Shown here: positions 1 through 10,174 of the stretch, in pieces
How the letters are laid out: the number at the start of each line of letters is the position of its first letter
Numbering within the stretch: position 1 is the first letter of the stretch
Source: Bartonella quintana
Lineage (GTDB): Bacteria; Pseudomonadota; Alphaproteobacteria; Rhizobiales; Rhizobiaceae
Direction of reading: 5' to 3'
Assembly: GCF_009936175.1 (NCBI RefSeq)
Contig: NZ_AP019773.1
Coordinates: 992,001 to 1,056,000 of the forward strand
DNA: 64,000 nucleotides
Made by a program: the position numbers and the translations under genes
The notes under the pieces: model-generated
What the model was told of the DNA's origin: nothing
What the model saw: the letters and a program-made list of their open reading frames with translations, nothing else
Database searches by the model: none

Positions 1-785
1 TTATTATAAGCCACAAAACTACAGGGGAGAAAAATCATATAACCAACAGCTGTGATCAATAAAGTGTGCCATGTGTAAGTTGCCAAAAAACCTACATAAA
101 TAACAATGCCCAGCATGCACGGTACAACGAGATCACGCCTCAAATTCTGATCAATTGTTTTTGCATTCCAGACTGGTAAACGACTGACCAAAAGAAAAGC
201 AATAATCACAGTATAAAGGCTAAAAAATAATGCCCAGCTCCAACTTGGGACCAAACCAAGAGCTCCTAAATACATAGGCAATAAAAGCAATAACGCTCCT
301 GCTGGTGCAGGAACACCAATAAAATAACTGCCCTGCCATTTTGGTATATCTACGTTATCCAACATCACATTAAAACGCGCTAAACGCAAACAACAAGCAA
401 CACAATAGACAAGTGCTGCGATCCAACCAACTTGGTACGCTTGATTTAAAACAAAGGAATAAACAATAAGCGCAGGAGCAACACCAAAATTAACAACATC
501 AGCAAGAGAATCCATCTGCGCCCCAAAAGATGAACTCCCATCCATCAAACGGGCAACGCGGCCATCAGCCCCATCTAGGGTTGCTGCTAAAAGCACCATT
601 AAAATAGCAGCCTCATAGCGATGCTCAAAAGCCAAACGAATACTGCTCATCCCTGCGCAAATCGCCAAAATAGTAATGATATTGGGAACGATATAACGCA
701 TTGGTGTAGGCGACCGCCACCGATTTGCAACATCATCATGCTGCCCTTCAGGATTAAATGAAGAAAATAGTGAAAAATTTTTCAT
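1..785 (-). CDS. pssA: CDP-diacylglycerol-serine O-phosphatidyltransferase (3' end outside window)
   Basis: This gene makes phosphatidylserine from CDP-diacylglycerol and serine in the inner membrane. Reading the minus strand from the ATG at 785, the frame stays open to the window edge, so the C-terminus is missing. Near residue 80 it carries the CDP-alcohol phosphatidyltransferase signature DG-x2-AR-x8-G-x3-D-x3-D, seen as DGRVAR, then G, then two aspartates. The rest is hydrophobic, as expected for a multi-spanning enzyme. An AGGGAA ribosome-binding site precedes the ATG. The stop of psd lies only 8 bases upstream, so the two consecutive steps of phosphatidylethanolamine synthesis form one operon. 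Confidence 0.93.
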   Translation of the reverse strand, partial: MKNFSLFSSFNPEGQHDDVANRWRSPTPMRYIVPNIITILAICAGMSSIRLAFEHRYEAAILMVLLAATLDGADGRVARLMDGSSSFGAQMDSLADVVNFGVAPALIVYSFVLNQAYQVGWIAALVYCVACCLRLARFNVMLDNVDIPKWQGSYFIGVPAPAGALLLLLPMYLGALGLVPSWSWALFFSLYTVIIAFLLVSRLPVWNAKTIDQNLRRDLVVPCMLGIVIYVGFLATYTWHTLLITAVGYMIFLPCSFVAYN

Positions 786-793
786 TGTTTTCC

Positions 794-1495
794 CTAATCG
801 AATCTGAAGTCAATTGTAGCACTACTCTTATCGTCAAAAGAACCTAAAACTGTTTCTCCCGCAATTGCTGTCTGACCAACCGCAACACGTAATTTCACTT
901 CAGTTGGTATATAAATATCAAGACGAGAACCAAAACGAATCAACCCAAAGCGTTGTCCAATAATAACAGAATCATTTTCTTTTGACCAACAAACAATCCG
1001 ACGAGCAATTGCTCCCGCTATCTGTACGACACCAATTTTACCATGTTTGCTGTCAATTACCATTCCATTTCGCTCATTAAACTGACTGGCCTTATCAAGC
1101 TCAGCATTGGCAAATTGACCTGGACGATACACAATAGATTCCACTTTACCACTTATAGGAATACGGTTGATATGGCATGAAAAAATATCCATAAATACGG
1201 AAATACGGATCATTTCTTCATTACCCAACCCTAACTCTTCAGGCGGAATACATGGTTCAACGAATGAGATACGCCCATCGGCAGGAGAGATAATCCAATT
1301 TGAATTCACAGGAATCACACGATTTGGATCGCGGAAGAAATATATACACCAAACCGTAAGAACAAGACCACACCAAAACAACGGACTCCATACCCAACCA
1401 AAAATGAGCGAAAGAACAAAAAACGCTATAATAAAAGGATAGCCCTCTTTATGGATCGGCGTAAAGCTATTATGGACAGATTGTAGAATACTCAT
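794..1495 (-). CDS. psd: phosphatidylserine decarboxylase proenzyme
   Basis: This enzyme decarboxylates phosphatidylserine to phosphatidylethanolamine, the step after PssA, whose gene follows directly. The protein has 233 residues, the short form found in many alphaproteobacteria. Two membrane segments lie at about residues 20-52. The self-cleavage site that generates the pyruvoyl group is visible as F188-G189-S190; the family splits between that Gly and Ser into beta and alpha chains. Conserved FRDP (about 54-57) and SPADG (about 70-74) motifs support the call. It begins the psd-pssA pair on the minus strand. Confidence 0.95.
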   Translation of the reverse strand: MSILQSVHNSFTPIHKEGYPFIIAFFVLSLIFGWVWSPLFWCGLVLTVWCIYFFRDPNRVIPVNSNWIISPADGRISFVEPCIPPEELGLGNEEMIRISVFMDIFSCHINRIPISGKVESIVYRPGQFANAELDKASQFNERNGMVIDSKHGKIGVVQIAGAIARRIVCWSKENDSVIIGQRFGLIRFGSRLDIYIPTEVKLRVAVGQTAIAGETVLGSFDDKSSATIDFRFD

Positions 1496-1616
1496 ATAAT
1501 TTCCTATTTATAGATATGATCTAAACGACGTACTAAATCTTTTTGTTCTGCTCTCCCCTTTCTTCTCTATACTTAATCAATCACTCCATATAAAGTTAAA
1601 GATTATTTCACGCAGC

Positions 1617-3500
1617 TTATTTCTTACGATTAACAACACCCAACTCATCTTCTTCACACATTTTACGTAATTTTTCTTCTGTTTGCGATGCTTCAAGCTG
1701 CTTATTCCACATTGAAGCATAGAAACCTTTTTTACGCAAAAGCTCTGCATGCGTCCCATTTTCAATAATACGTCCATTTTTGAGAACTAAAATTTCATCT
1801 GCATTGATAACAGTAGAAAGACGGTGAGCAATTATCAATGTTGTACGCCCACGGCTTACAATGTCCAATGCTTGTTGAATTTCTTGTTCCGTCGCCGTAT
1901 CAAGAGCCGCAGTTGCTTCATCGAGAATAAGAAGTGGGGGAGCTTTTAACAGTGTCCGTGCAATAGCCACACGCTGTTTTTCACCCCCTGATAGCTTAAG
2001 TCCACGTTCACCTACCATAGACTGAAAACCTTCCGGAAGCATCTCAATAAATTTCGATATCTGTGCCATTTCAGCAGCTTGGCGCATCTCTTCATTTGTC
2101 GCACCTGGACGTCCGTAGCAAATATTATATGCAATCGTATCATTAAATAACACTGTGTCCTGCGGTACCATACCGATAGCTTCACGCAAACTTTTTTGCG
2201 TCACATTACGGATGTCCTGTCCATCAATTGTGATAGATCCTGCATCAACATCGTAAAATCGAAAAAGTAATCGAGAAATGGTCGATTTACCAGCGCCTGA
2301 TGGACCAACAATTGCAACTGTTTTACCTCCGGGAACTTCAAAATCAATATCTTTGAGAATCTGGCGAGTTGGATCATAGGAAAATTTTACCTGATTAAAT
2401 CGAATGCTACCACCATTTACCACTAATGGTTTGGCATCTAATTTATCAACGATTTCCTGCTGAACATCTAAAAGATCAAACATAGCTTCAATATCGGTTA
2501 AGCCTTGTCGAACTTCGCGATAAACTGAACCAATAAAATTCAATGGAATGGAAAGCTGTATTAAAAGCGCATTAATAAAAACGAAGTCCCCTAAAGTCTG
2601 CGTTTCATGAAAAACTTCGTAAGCTGACATCAACATCAGGATCGTCATTCCAATACCAAAAATAAGAGCCTGACCAAAATTAAGCCAGCTTAACGATGTC
2701 CAAATCTTCGTCGCAGCTTTTTCATAACCTGCCATTGAAGAATCAAATCGATGAGCTTCCAGAGTTTCATTGCCAAAATATTTGACCGTTTCAAAATTTA
2801 AAAGAGAATCAATAGCTCGTGTATTGGCCTCAGTATCCGCTGTATTCATTTTTTGCCGAATACCAATGCGCCAATCACTCATTTTTAGCGTGAACCAGGT
2901 ATATAAACCAACCATTACAACAACTATGAGAAAATAATACCACTCATAGCTTATGTAAAATACCAGTGCCGTCAACACAAATTCCAAAATCGTTGGTACT
3001 GTATTAAGAATTGAAAATCTAACGATAGATTCAATCCCCTTCGTACCACGCTCAATCACGCGAGAAAGCCCACCCGTTCGTCTTTCCAAATGAAATCGCA
3101 AAGACAATCCATGAATATGTACAAAGGTCTTATAAGCTAACTGACGAATAGCGTGCTGACCAACGGTTGCAAAAAGGGAATCCCGTAACTGGTTTAATGC
3201 AGCTTGAACAATACGTGCAATATTGTAGACTAAAACGAACATAATGGGAATAACCCAACTGGATGGGGCCCATGTAGGTAATTTAAAGCTCACATCAAGC
3301 GTATCCGTAGCATATTTAAAAAAATAAGGTACAGAGATGAGAATAAGCTTAGCCAAAACAAGATAAAATATCGCCCATACAACATGCATTTTCAGATCGC
3401 GCCGATCTGTCGGCCACATATAAGGCCATAAATTATAAAGTGTGTGCAGAATTTTACCGGTATCTGATGACACGGTTTTTATCATTTCATTCCGTTTCAT
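1617..3500 (-). CDS. ABC exporter, fused permease and ATPase, Atm1/HMT1 type
   Basis: This is a 627-residue half-transporter with an N-terminal membrane domain (about residues 30-340, around six helices) and a C-terminal ATPase. The ATPase shows Walker A GPSGAGKS (about 397), the signature LSGGEKQR, Walker B LLILDEATAALD and a switch histidine in IIAHRLST. The family acts as a homodimer in the inner membrane; Atm1-type members export glutathione-based or sulphur-containing compounds connected with iron-sulphur metabolism or metal detoxification. The substrate cannot be read from the sequence. The C-terminal tail after the ATPase is charged and about 30 residues long. It stands alone, with a 116-base gap to the next gene. 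Confidence 0.85.
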   Translation of the reverse strand: MKRNEMIKTVSSDTGKILHTLYNLWPYMWPTDRRDLKMHVVWAIFYLVLAKLILISVPYFFKYATDTLDVSFKLPTWAPSSWVIPIMFVLVYNIARIVQAALNQLRDSLFATVGQHAIRQLAYKTFVHIHGLSLRFHLERRTGGLSRVIERGTKGIESIVRFSILNTVPTILEFVLTALVFYISYEWYYFLIVVVMVGLYTWFTLKMSDWRIGIRQKMNTADTEANTRAIDSLLNFETVKYFGNETLEAHRFDSSMAGYEKAATKIWTSLSWLNFGQALIFGIGMTILMLMSAYEVFHETQTLGDFVFINALLIQLSIPLNFIGSVYREVRQGLTDIEAMFDLLDVQQEIVDKLDAKPLVVNGGSIRFNQVKFSYDPTRQILKDIDFEVPGGKTVAIVGPSGAGKSTISRLLFRFYDVDAGSITIDGQDIRNVTQKSLREAIGMVPQDTVLFNDTIAYNICYGRPGATNEEMRQAAEMAQISKFIEMLPEGFQSMVGERGLKLSGGEKQRVAIARTLLKAPPLLILDEATAALDTATEQEIQQALDIVSRGRTTLIIAHRLSTVINADEILVLKNGRIIENGTHAELLRKKGFYASMWNKQLEASQTEEKLRKMCEEDELGVVNRKK

Positions 3501-3615
3501 AAATCCCTTACTTCTCTATCATCTACTCAACAGTTACTCTAACCCCTTTTCCCTGTTATCATTCACAGGTCATGTCTCTACATTTCCAGTAAGCTACACG
3601 TATTAATGTTTGAAG

Positions 3616-4287
3616 TTAGACCGTTTTTGAAAAAGGGACAAGAAATAATCTACCATGAAATTTATTATTTTGGTCTGTATTCTCATACCATTCTGCTGCA
3701 AATAAATCCTCAACCTTTACATGCCTTTTTCTCAATTCTGCTTGAAGCCATTTCTTTGATTTATCAATCTCTTTAAGACCATCATCAAGAATTTCGCCAT
3801 TTTGTACTAAAATGGTAGATTTTTTACCCTCTTCCTTTTTAATAACAGTACAATCACCATTGGTTTCCAAACGAACAAAAGCGGCTTCATTTAAATTACA
3901 GCCCTTAACACGCAACATTGTAATCAAATCATTTACGTTGATGCCTAAGTTTTTAATCTGATCTATCTGAAATACACCATCTAAAACCAATGCGATACTT
4001 CGCCCTGCAATAAGACGGCGAAAAAAGATTGAATAGCGTGCTAAAAGATTAAGACATGCGATCAAGCTTTGCCAAATGAGTAAAACAAGCAACAATTGAA
4101 TGCTGCTAACATTTGGATTATAAATAACGCCTCCAATGATACTTCCCATCACAAAATTGCTTACCAGATCAACCGGTGTCATTTGACTGAGACTACCACG
4201 ACCCGTAGTTCTTAAAATCAAGAGAAAGGCTATAAGGCCTACAACCAATTTAAGTGCGACATATCCGTAATAAGATAAAAATTCCAT
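3616..4287 (-). CDS. DUF421 (YetF-like) membrane protein
   Basis: The N-terminal third is hydrophobic, with about three membrane helices (about residues 5-25, 38-58 and 62-82). A soluble alpha/beta domain follows, containing the DUF421 features R-T-x-GRGSLSQMTP near the second helix and a KGCNLNEAAFVRLE-like segment around residue 130. The biochemical role of the family is unknown; it is widespread and sometimes linked to envelope or spore functions. I start it at the ATG at 4287 because a GGGAG ribosome-binding site sits 6-7 bases upstream; the frame itself runs one codon further to a TTG. cysS ends 41 bases away on the downstream side. Confidence 0.75.
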   Translation of the reverse strand: MEFLSYYGYVALKLVVGLIAFLLILRTTGRGSLSQMTPVDLVSNFVMGSIIGGVIYNPNVSSIQLLLVLLIWQSLIACLNLLARYSIFFRRLIAGRSIALVLDGVFQIDQIKNLGINVNDLITMLRVKGCNLNEAAFVRLETNGDCTVIKKEEGKKSTILVQNGEILDDGLKEIDKSKKWLQAELRKRHVKVEDLFAAEWYENTDQNNKFHGRLFLVPFSKTV

Positions 4288-4330
4288 CAAATTCTCCCTG
4301 TTTTTATGGGAGCTGCTGGAAGGATGAAAA

Positions 4331-5839
4331 TTATAACCGCCTCATTTCCCACATAGTTATACGCTCACCAGTCTGTGGGTCTTTGCCGTCTTTTAAAATA
4401 ACCCCCTTGGCTGCAAGCTCATCACGAATTGTATCCGCAGCTGCCCACTCTTTATTATGGATAAGTCGTAGTCTTTCGGCAATACGCTGATCAATAAATT
4501 TTGAATTAAGGGAAATTTTTCTCATAAACAATGGACATTCCACTTCTTGAACCCACTCTTGTCGCAGTAGCCCAAATAAATTCATCCCATTTGCAAGAGC
4601 GGTAGCATTCCCTGCCTTATAAAATTTTCGTAAAAGAGTAAGCGCTTTAGGAGTATTAAGATCATCACTTAATGCGTCTATCACAGAGTCATCAAGGGCT
4701 TCGTTATTCTCCATCTCCTCCCTTTCAAAGCAAAGCAATTCATACCAACGATACAGTTCACTACTGGATTGTACTAAACGCTGAGCGGTCCAATTTAACG
4801 GTTCACGATAATGCGTTTGTAACATCGAAAAACGCGCAGATAAACCAGCCCAGTTTTGCTTCATTTCATCTGTTAAAACACCATTGAACTCAAAAAAATC
4901 ACTCTCTAAAATAGAACGAATAGTGATGAAATTGCCAAGACTTTTAGACATCTTCTTGCCTTCAACCTGCAAAAAACCGTTATGCATCCAAAGATTAGCC
5001 ATTCGCTCAGTCCCAAAAGCTGAACAACTTTGTGCAATCTCATTTTCATGATGAGGAAAAATCAAATCAATACCACCACCATGGATATCAAAAACATTCG
5101 CTGTCGGATCATCACACGTTAAACCACCACCATAGGGAGCTAATAATTTTGCCATCGACATTGCAGAACATTCGATATGCCAACCCGGACGACCTAAAAC
5201 AGGAATTCCTGCAGGCGATGCCCAACCTGGTTCCCCAACAGCAGAGGGCTTCCATAAAACAAAATCCATTTCCTCCCTCTTATAAGCTGCAACATCGACA
5301 CGCGCCCCCGCTCTCATTTCATCTAAGGAGCGTTTTGCAAATGCCCCATAATGGGGATGATTTCTTATACTCCTTACAGAAAATAAGACATGATTTTGCA
5401 CTTTATAAGCGTGCCCCTTTTCAAGTAATTTTTCAATCAAAGAGCGCATCTCCTCTAAATGATCGGTTGCGCGCGGTTGACTGGTTGGCAATAAACAACC
5501 AAGTGCCATTGTGTCTTGCTGAAATTGAGAATATGTACGGTCTGTCAATTGGCGAATAGCATCGTTAAGTGCTAGCTCTGGATGCTCGCAAGCTGCTCGT
5601 GCATTAATCTTATCATCCACATCTGTAATATTACGCACATATATAACATGCTCATTGCCATAGACATAACGCAATAAGCGAAATAAAACGTCAAAAACAA
5701 TCACAGAGCGCGCGTTCCCTATGTGGGCATAATCGTAAATCGTCGGACCACAAACATAAAGACGTACTTTAGTAGCATCTATCGGTGTGAAATTTTCTTT
5801 TTTACGTGTAAGCGTATTATAAAATCGCAGCTTTCTCAA
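4331..5839 (-). CDS. cysS: cysteinyl-tRNA synthetase
   Basis: This class I synthetase charges tRNA-Cys. The ATP-binding HIGH motif appears as HIGN in [13 protein letters not shown] near residue 40, and KMSKS follows at about residue 298. Cys of CGPT, Cys of WHIECSAM and the HHENEIAQS segment supply the zinc site known for this family. The 502-residue length is slightly above the usual 460-480. The start looks like a TTG at 5839: no ATG lies in frame before the catalytic core, and GGAG sits about 9 bases upstream. An out-of-frame ATG-AAT-TGA overlaps this TTG, which is unusual (see findings). Confidence 0.95.
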   Translation of the reverse strand: MRKLRFYNTLTRKKENFTPIDATKVRLYVCGPTIYDYAHIGNARSVIVFDVLFRLLRYVYGNEHVIYVRNITDVDDKINARAACEHPELALNDAIRQLTDRTYSQFQQDTMALGCLLPTSQPRATDHLEEMRSLIEKLLEKGHAYKVQNHVLFSVRSIRNHPHYGAFAKRSLDEMRAGARVDVAAYKREEMDFVLWKPSAVGEPGWASPAGIPVLGRPGWHIECSAMSMAKLLAPYGGGLTCDDPTANVFDIHGGGIDLIFPHHENEIAQSCSAFGTERMANLWMHNGFLQVEGKKMSKSLGNFITIRSILESDFFEFNGVLTDEMKQNWAGLSARFSMLQTHYREPLNWTAQRLVQSSSELYRWYELLCFEREEMENNEALDDSVIDALSDDLNTPKALTLLRKFYKAGNATALANGMNLFGLLRQEWVQEVECPLFMRKISLNSKFIDQRIAERLRLIHNKEWAAADTIRDELAAKGVILKDGKDPQTGERITMWEMRRL

Positions 5840-5844
5840 TTCAT

Positions 5845-6311
5845 TATACTCCGTTAGCGATATGACCCGCCGCTCTCTTTAAGTGAATCTTTACCAAAGA
5901 TCATCGCGTTATATGGATTTAGATTAAAACTTCTTATCCTATGTAAATTCACATAACTGCTCCATTTTTACGCTCTATCCATCATCCATCACAAAAACAA
6001 TCCCATTTTCATTTGATTGAGCAAAAGCACTTTCTTAATGTAGTAAAAACAAACGTAAATTTATGCAAAAAATAAAATCCATGCAGAAAATCTGAGTTTT
6101 TTAACTACACGAAGCTTCATGAAAATTTTCAATATTCCCATAACTGTTTCCTTACTGTCTCTCATGCCCTAGATTATTTTATAATATGTCCCGCTGTTGT
6201 TAATGATGTACAAACCATTTTTGTCACATCCTTCAATATATGCCCAATGACAAAGCGATTTTACCCGCAATTATTACTGTATAAAATTTATTAAAATGGA
6301 AAAATAAAATA
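5845..6311. other. intergenic region between divergent cysS and a small exported protein
   Basis: This stretch of about 470 bases is AT-rich and separates two divergent genes, so promoters for both should lie here. A TATAAT hexamer is present at 6180-6185 on the plus strand, but no convincing -35 box lies at the right distance. I see no open frame of note, no RNA gene and no repeat. Confidence 0.5.
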
Positions 6312-6677
6312 ATGCATAATACATTGATAAAAATCACTATTTTAATATTTTTTTTAACTTCAACACTAACTTTTGCGCAACAATTTTCACCTTATGATAA
6401 AAAATTGTACCGATTAGCAGAAATTTTGGGGTCCCTGCACTCTCTACAAAATCTTTGTAACACCCCGACAAACCAATGGTATGACTACATGACCACATTG
6501 ATTGAGGCAGAAAAACCATCTCCACAAAGACGCGCTTATTTTTACGAAGCATTTAATGAAGCTTACCGTGCTTTTTCAGAAAATTACCATCATTGTACAC
6601 AATCAGCACTTGAAGCAAATCAAAGATACATTAAAGAAGGAAGAGCCTTATCCGAAAGCCTTCTCATGCATCCCTAA
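6312..6677 (+). CDS. small exported protein, TIGR02301 family
   Basis: This 121-residue protein has a typical signal peptide: two positive or polar residues, a hydrophobic core, then TFAQQ near residue 22. The mature part resembles the TIGR02301 family of short alphaproteobacterial secreted proteins, with YRLAEILGSLHSLQNLC and a central R-R-A-Y-F-Y-E-A-F-N segment. Two cysteines (in LQNLC and HHCTQS) could form a disulphide. The function is unknown. It lies alone on the plus strand, facing cysS behind it and convergent with pyrC, and GGAAAA precedes the ATG. The family call is from memory of the conserved pattern. Confidence 0.7.
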   Translation: MHNTLIKITILIFFLTSTLTFAQQFSPYDKKLYRLAEILGSLHSLQNLCNTPTNQWYDYMTTLIEAEKPSPQRRAYFYEAFNEAYRAFSENYHHCTQSALEANQRYIKEGRALSESLLMHP

Positions 6678-6897
6678 CAATTAACCTTATATAAAACCAC
6701 TAAACCATTAATTTGTGCTATATTCATAACAATAATCTCAAAAACGAACAGGTTTGATAAGCCAAATCTGAATATAAATGATCGCTTCAGTTTCTAAAAA
6801 AAGAAATCCTCAAAATGCTTTTAGTTATGTATGATAAAATCATCATAAATACCTTTTGTACGCACAAAACATCCAGATCCCATCAATTTTAATCTAA

Positions 6898-8226
6898 TCA
6901 AGCTAAAATTTCCGTAAATTTAACAGGCTCACCCTGTGAAGGTGTAACAATTTCACCTTCCCACATAACGCGCATACCACGGACAATAGTCCCGACAGGC
7001 CAACCTTTAACCTTTTTACCATCATAAGGTGTCCAACCCGCGCGCGAACCAATCAATGCATTTGTTATAATCTCTTCCCGTTTAAGATCAACAATGGTCA
7101 AGTCAGCATCATATCCAACAGCAAGACGCCCTTTACAACTTATGCCAAAAATGCGACTAGGACCATGCGAAGTGAGATCAACAAAACGTTCAAGAGATAT
7201 CTTTCCTGCATTTACATGTGTTAACATAATTGCTGCTGTAGTTTGCACACCTGTCATCCCTGAAGGCGAAAAAGGATAAGCTTGAAACTTTTCTTCAAGC
7301 GTATGAGGCGCATGATCAGAACCCAAAACATCAACAATACCCTGCTGAACACCATACCAAAGAGATTCACGATGACGACTCTCACGGATAGGAGGATTCA
7401 TCTGAATCAATGTGCCAAATTTCTGATAATCATCAGCAGTTAAAGTCAAATGATGTTGAGTAACTTCAATCGTTGCTAGATCCTTATGATTTTTTAGAAA
7501 ATTAATTTCCTCTGCTGTAGAAAGATGTAACACATGGATACAGGACTTTGTTTCATGCGCAATTTTAACCAAACGTTGTGTACATTTTAATGCCGTAACC
7601 TCATCACGCCAAACAGGATGTGATGATACATCCCCTTCAATACGCAACATTTTACGCTCTCTAAGCCTTGCCTCATCTTCAGAATGAAAAGCTGCACGAC
7701 GGCGTGTATTCTTTAAAATAAGACGCACACTTTCATCATCATCCACCAAAAGATCACCTGTAGAAGAGCCCATGAATACTTTAATTCCAGCAGCACCAGG
7801 AAGTCTTTCTAACTCAGCCAATTCATGTGCGTTTTCACGGGTTCCTCCAACCCAAAATGCAAAATCACAATGCATCCGATGAAATCCGCGTTTAACTTTA
7901 TCGGTCAATGCTTCTTCCGATGTAGTTAATGGATTGGTATTAGGCATTTCAAAAACTGTGGTAACCCCTCCTAAAACCGCAGAACGAGAACCACTTTCCA
8001 AATCCTCCTTATGTTCATTGCCTGGCTCGCGAAAATGAACTTGACTATCGATAATACCAGGCAAAATATGAAGCCCTGTACAATCAATCACCTCACCAGC
8101 AGACGCACATGTAAGATCGCCAATTTCAGCAATACGGCCACTCGTGATACCAACATCACGCTTGTTGCTTCCATCATGATTCACAAGTGTTGCACCTTTT
8201 AAAATTGTATCAAATGTTTTAAACAT
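6898..8226 (-). CDS. pyrC: dihydroorotase (class I amidohydrolase)
   Basis: This enzyme cyclises carbamoyl aspartate to dihydroorotate in pyrimidine synthesis. It is a 442-residue amidohydrolase with the metal-site signature D-S-Q-V-H-F-R-E-P-G at about residues 60-69, a G-I-K-V-F segment holding the likely carboxylated lysine, and LGSDHAPH near the C-terminal third. The first histidine of the usual HxH metal pair is Gln62; I recall the same Q-V-H form in some alphaproteobacterial and Bacteroidetes dihydroorotases, so it is probably a subfamily trait. The alternative is an inactive PyrC-like homologue, but the other ligands are intact. pyrE lies about 9 kb away. Confidence 0.85.
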   Translation of the reverse strand: MFKTFDTILKGATLVNHDGSNKRDVGITSGRIAEIGDLTCASAGEVIDCTGLHILPGIIDSQVHFREPGNEHKEDLESGSRSAVLGGVTTVFEMPNTNPLTTSEEALTDKVKRGFHRMHCDFAFWVGGTRENAHELAELERLPGAAGIKVFMGSSTGDLLVDDDESVRLILKNTRRRAAFHSEDEARLRERKMLRIEGDVSSHPVWRDEVTALKCTQRLVKIAHETKSCIHVLHLSTAEEINFLKNHKDLATIEVTQHHLTLTADDYQKFGTLIQMNPPIRESRHRESLWYGVQQGIVDVLGSDHAPHTLEEKFQAYPFSPSGMTGVQTTAAIMLTHVNAGKISLERFVDLTSHGPSRIFGISCKGRLAVGYDADLTIVDLKREEIITNALIGSRAGWTPYDGKKVKGWPVGTIVRGMRVMWEGEIVTPSQGEPVKFTEILA

Positions 8227-8290
8227 AGCCGTACTCCTAAATATCCTCTCGTTTATCGATTATGTAACTTTGAGCAGAAAGGCAAGAACC

Positions 8291-9157
8291 ATGATTGAAA
8301 AACAAAATGCCATTTGCTTTAAAAAACGTAAGGTTATTAAAGTTACGGGTGAAGAAGCAACAGATTTTCTGCAATCCCTTATCACAACAGATGTGACAAA
8401 AATCGCCCCACAAGAAATTTTCCCTGGAGCTCTCTTATCCCCACAAGGAAAAGTTCTTGCTGATTTTCTTATCGGCAAAAGAGATGATGATTATCTGATT
8501 GATATTGTTGCCTCTTTAGCTGATATTTTCTACAAACGCTTACTCTTCTATAAATTGCGTAAAAAAGTAGAAATTTCACAACCATTCCAAGAACTTGTTA
8601 CAATTTCTTGGAATAATGAATCAAATAACTTCAATTTTGATTCAAGTTTCATTGATAAGCGATTTCCACAAAAAGAAAAAATAGTACGAACCTATGGGGA
8701 AATACCTTTTTCTGCCCCAGATTATAATAAGAATTGGAACCGATTGCGTATCCGTTATACAATTGCAGAAAGCGGTCAAGACTATGAGATAGGGAAAATC
8801 TTTCCCCATGACATTAATTATGATCAAATCAGTGGACTATCCTTCAACAAAGGTTGTTATATCGGACAAGAAATCGTTTCACGAATGCACCATCGACATA
8901 CAGCGCGTCGCCGCGTTTTGATCGTTAAAAGCCAGCATGAATTAACCTCAAAGTCCACCGTCGAAGCAGGTACCAAAGTGCTTGGTCACTTGGGAACATG
9001 TGCTGCAAACGAAGCTTTAGCTTTAATGCGTATTGACCATGTTAAAGATGCTATGAACAACAATATCACATTTACAGTAGAAAATACCCCCGTCACAATA
9101 AGTATTGCTGAAAATATGAATTTTACCTTTCCTGAAAAAACTTTGGAAACTGACTAA
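8291..9157 (+). CDS. ygfZ: YgfZ/GcvT-like folate-binding iron-sulphur protein
   Basis: The protein (288 residues from the ATG at 8291) belongs to the YgfZ (IBA57) group, which assists assembly or repair of certain iron-sulphur enzymes using tetrahydrofolate. The diagnostic motif K-G-C-Y-x-G-Q-E is present near residue 187 as KGCYIGQEIVSRMHHR, with the key cysteine retained. The N-terminal half shows the aminomethyltransferase fold pattern, including TGEEATDFLQSLITTDV. A TTG at 8270 would extend the frame, but the ATG fits the family better. The stop codon overlaps the next start (TAATG), so the next gene is translationally coupled. Confidence 0.88.
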   Translation: MIEKQNAICFKKRKVIKVTGEEATDFLQSLITTDVTKIAPQEIFPGALLSPQGKVLADFLIGKRDDDYLIDIVASLADIFYKRLLFYKLRKKVEISQPFQELVTISWNNESNNFNFDSSFIDKRFPQKEKIVRTYGEIPFSAPDYNKNWNRLRIRYTIAESGQDYEIGKIFPHDINYDQISGLSFNKGCYIGQEIVSRMHHRHTARRRVLIVKSQHELTSKSTVEAGTKVLGHLGTCAANEALALMRIDHVKDAMNNNITFTVENTPVTISIAENMNFTFPEKTLETD

Positions 9158-9777
9158 TGGCTAAAGCTGAATTATCACAAAATGGAGAAGCTCGTGCGTG
9201 GCAAAGAATGCTGTCTGGCCGGCGACTAGATCTCTTAAATCCTTCTCCTTTTGATGTCGAAATCGAAGATATTGCCCATGGACTGGCTCGCGTCGCACGT
9301 TGGAACGGTCAAACACAAGGAGAGTATGCGTATTCTGTTGCACAGCATTCACTTTTGGTAGAACAAATATTTCAGAAACTTTTTCCGCAATCGCAGAGCA
9401 ATGAACGCCTTTGTGCTCTTCTTCATGATGCACCAGAATATGTCATCGGTGATATGATTTCACCCTTTAAAGCTGTCATAGGAAAACGATATGAGCTCAT
9501 CGAAAAACGTATTCAAGATGCTATCCACATGCGCTTTTCGCTACCCATTGATCCTTCTCAAAAGCTCTTAAAAAAAATCAAACAAGCTGACCGCATTGCT
9601 GCATTCCACGAGGCTGTTACTCTTGCCGGATTTAAGACAGAAGAAGCCTTTCACTATTTTGGTCACCCACACAATATCTCCCCCGACGGTCTCAATTTGC
9701 AACCATGCTCCCCACAGAAAATTGAAAACGCCTTTTTAATACGTTTTAATGATCTTGATGTTGAGAAATTACATTAA
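9157..9777 (+). CDS. HD-domain hydrolase, YfbR/5'-nucleotidase-like
   Basis: This 206-residue protein has an HD metal-dependent phosphohydrolase fold: histidine in AQHSLLV, the HD pair in LLHDAPEYVIGD, and a later aspartate in KQADRIAAFHEA. The closest type I know is the YfbR-like group, which removes phosphate from deoxynucleoside monophosphates, but the substrate cannot be shown from sequence. Its ATG overlaps the stop of the ygfZ-like gene by one base, so the two are made together. An inverted repeat at 9847-9866 (8-base arms, loop GTAT) lies about 70 bases downstream but has no T-run. Confidence 0.78.
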   Translation: MAKAELSQNGEARAWQRMLSGRRLDLLNPSPFDVEIEDIAHGLARVARWNGQTQGEYAYSVAQHSLLVEQIFQKLFPQSQSNERLCALLHDAPEYVIGDMISPFKAVIGKRYELIEKRIQDAIHMRFSLPIDPSQKLLKKIKQADRIAAFHEAVTLAGFKTEEAFHYFGHPHNISPDGLNLQPCSPQKIENAFLIRFNDLDVEKLH

Positions 9778-10174
9778 TATCCTTTTTGATCATTGAGTTT
9801 TTTCACAACTGAAACACTTCACATATCTCAACCCCATAATCCCATTCCTTTTATGTATATAAAAGGATATCATAATACTCTATAACTTTAGCAAAACCTT
9901 ATCTCACCTTTATAGACAATAATGTTCAAAAAACACACTTGCGTATATTAGATCGTTGCTCTCCTTATAAAATAATTCTTTACAGCTAACCTATAAAAAG
10001 AATCTTTGTCCTTATAAGAATCCGTGCCATAAATTGCGCAAAACACTACTGAACTCAAACACTCTTACACAATACAGCCATCCAAAACATCATAGAAACG
10101 TTATAATCCCATTGGCTATTCTATGCATTCTATAAAAGTAATAAATCAAACGAGGTTCTATATACCTCACCCTC
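9778..10174. other. non-coding DNA downstream of the HD hydrolase
   Basis: This AT-rich stretch has stops in all frames. It holds one short inverted repeat (9847-9854 with 9859-9866). Beyond that I see nothing recognisable before the transposase relic begins. Confidence 0.5.

Noticed and set aside
5032..5559. Open frame of 175 codons on the plus strand
   Set aside because: It lies antisense within cysS, is rich in His, Gln and Ser as expected of a shadow frame, and matches no family.
9847..9866. Inverted repeat after the HD hydrolase as a terminator
   Set aside because: The stem is AT-rich and no T-run follows in either direction.
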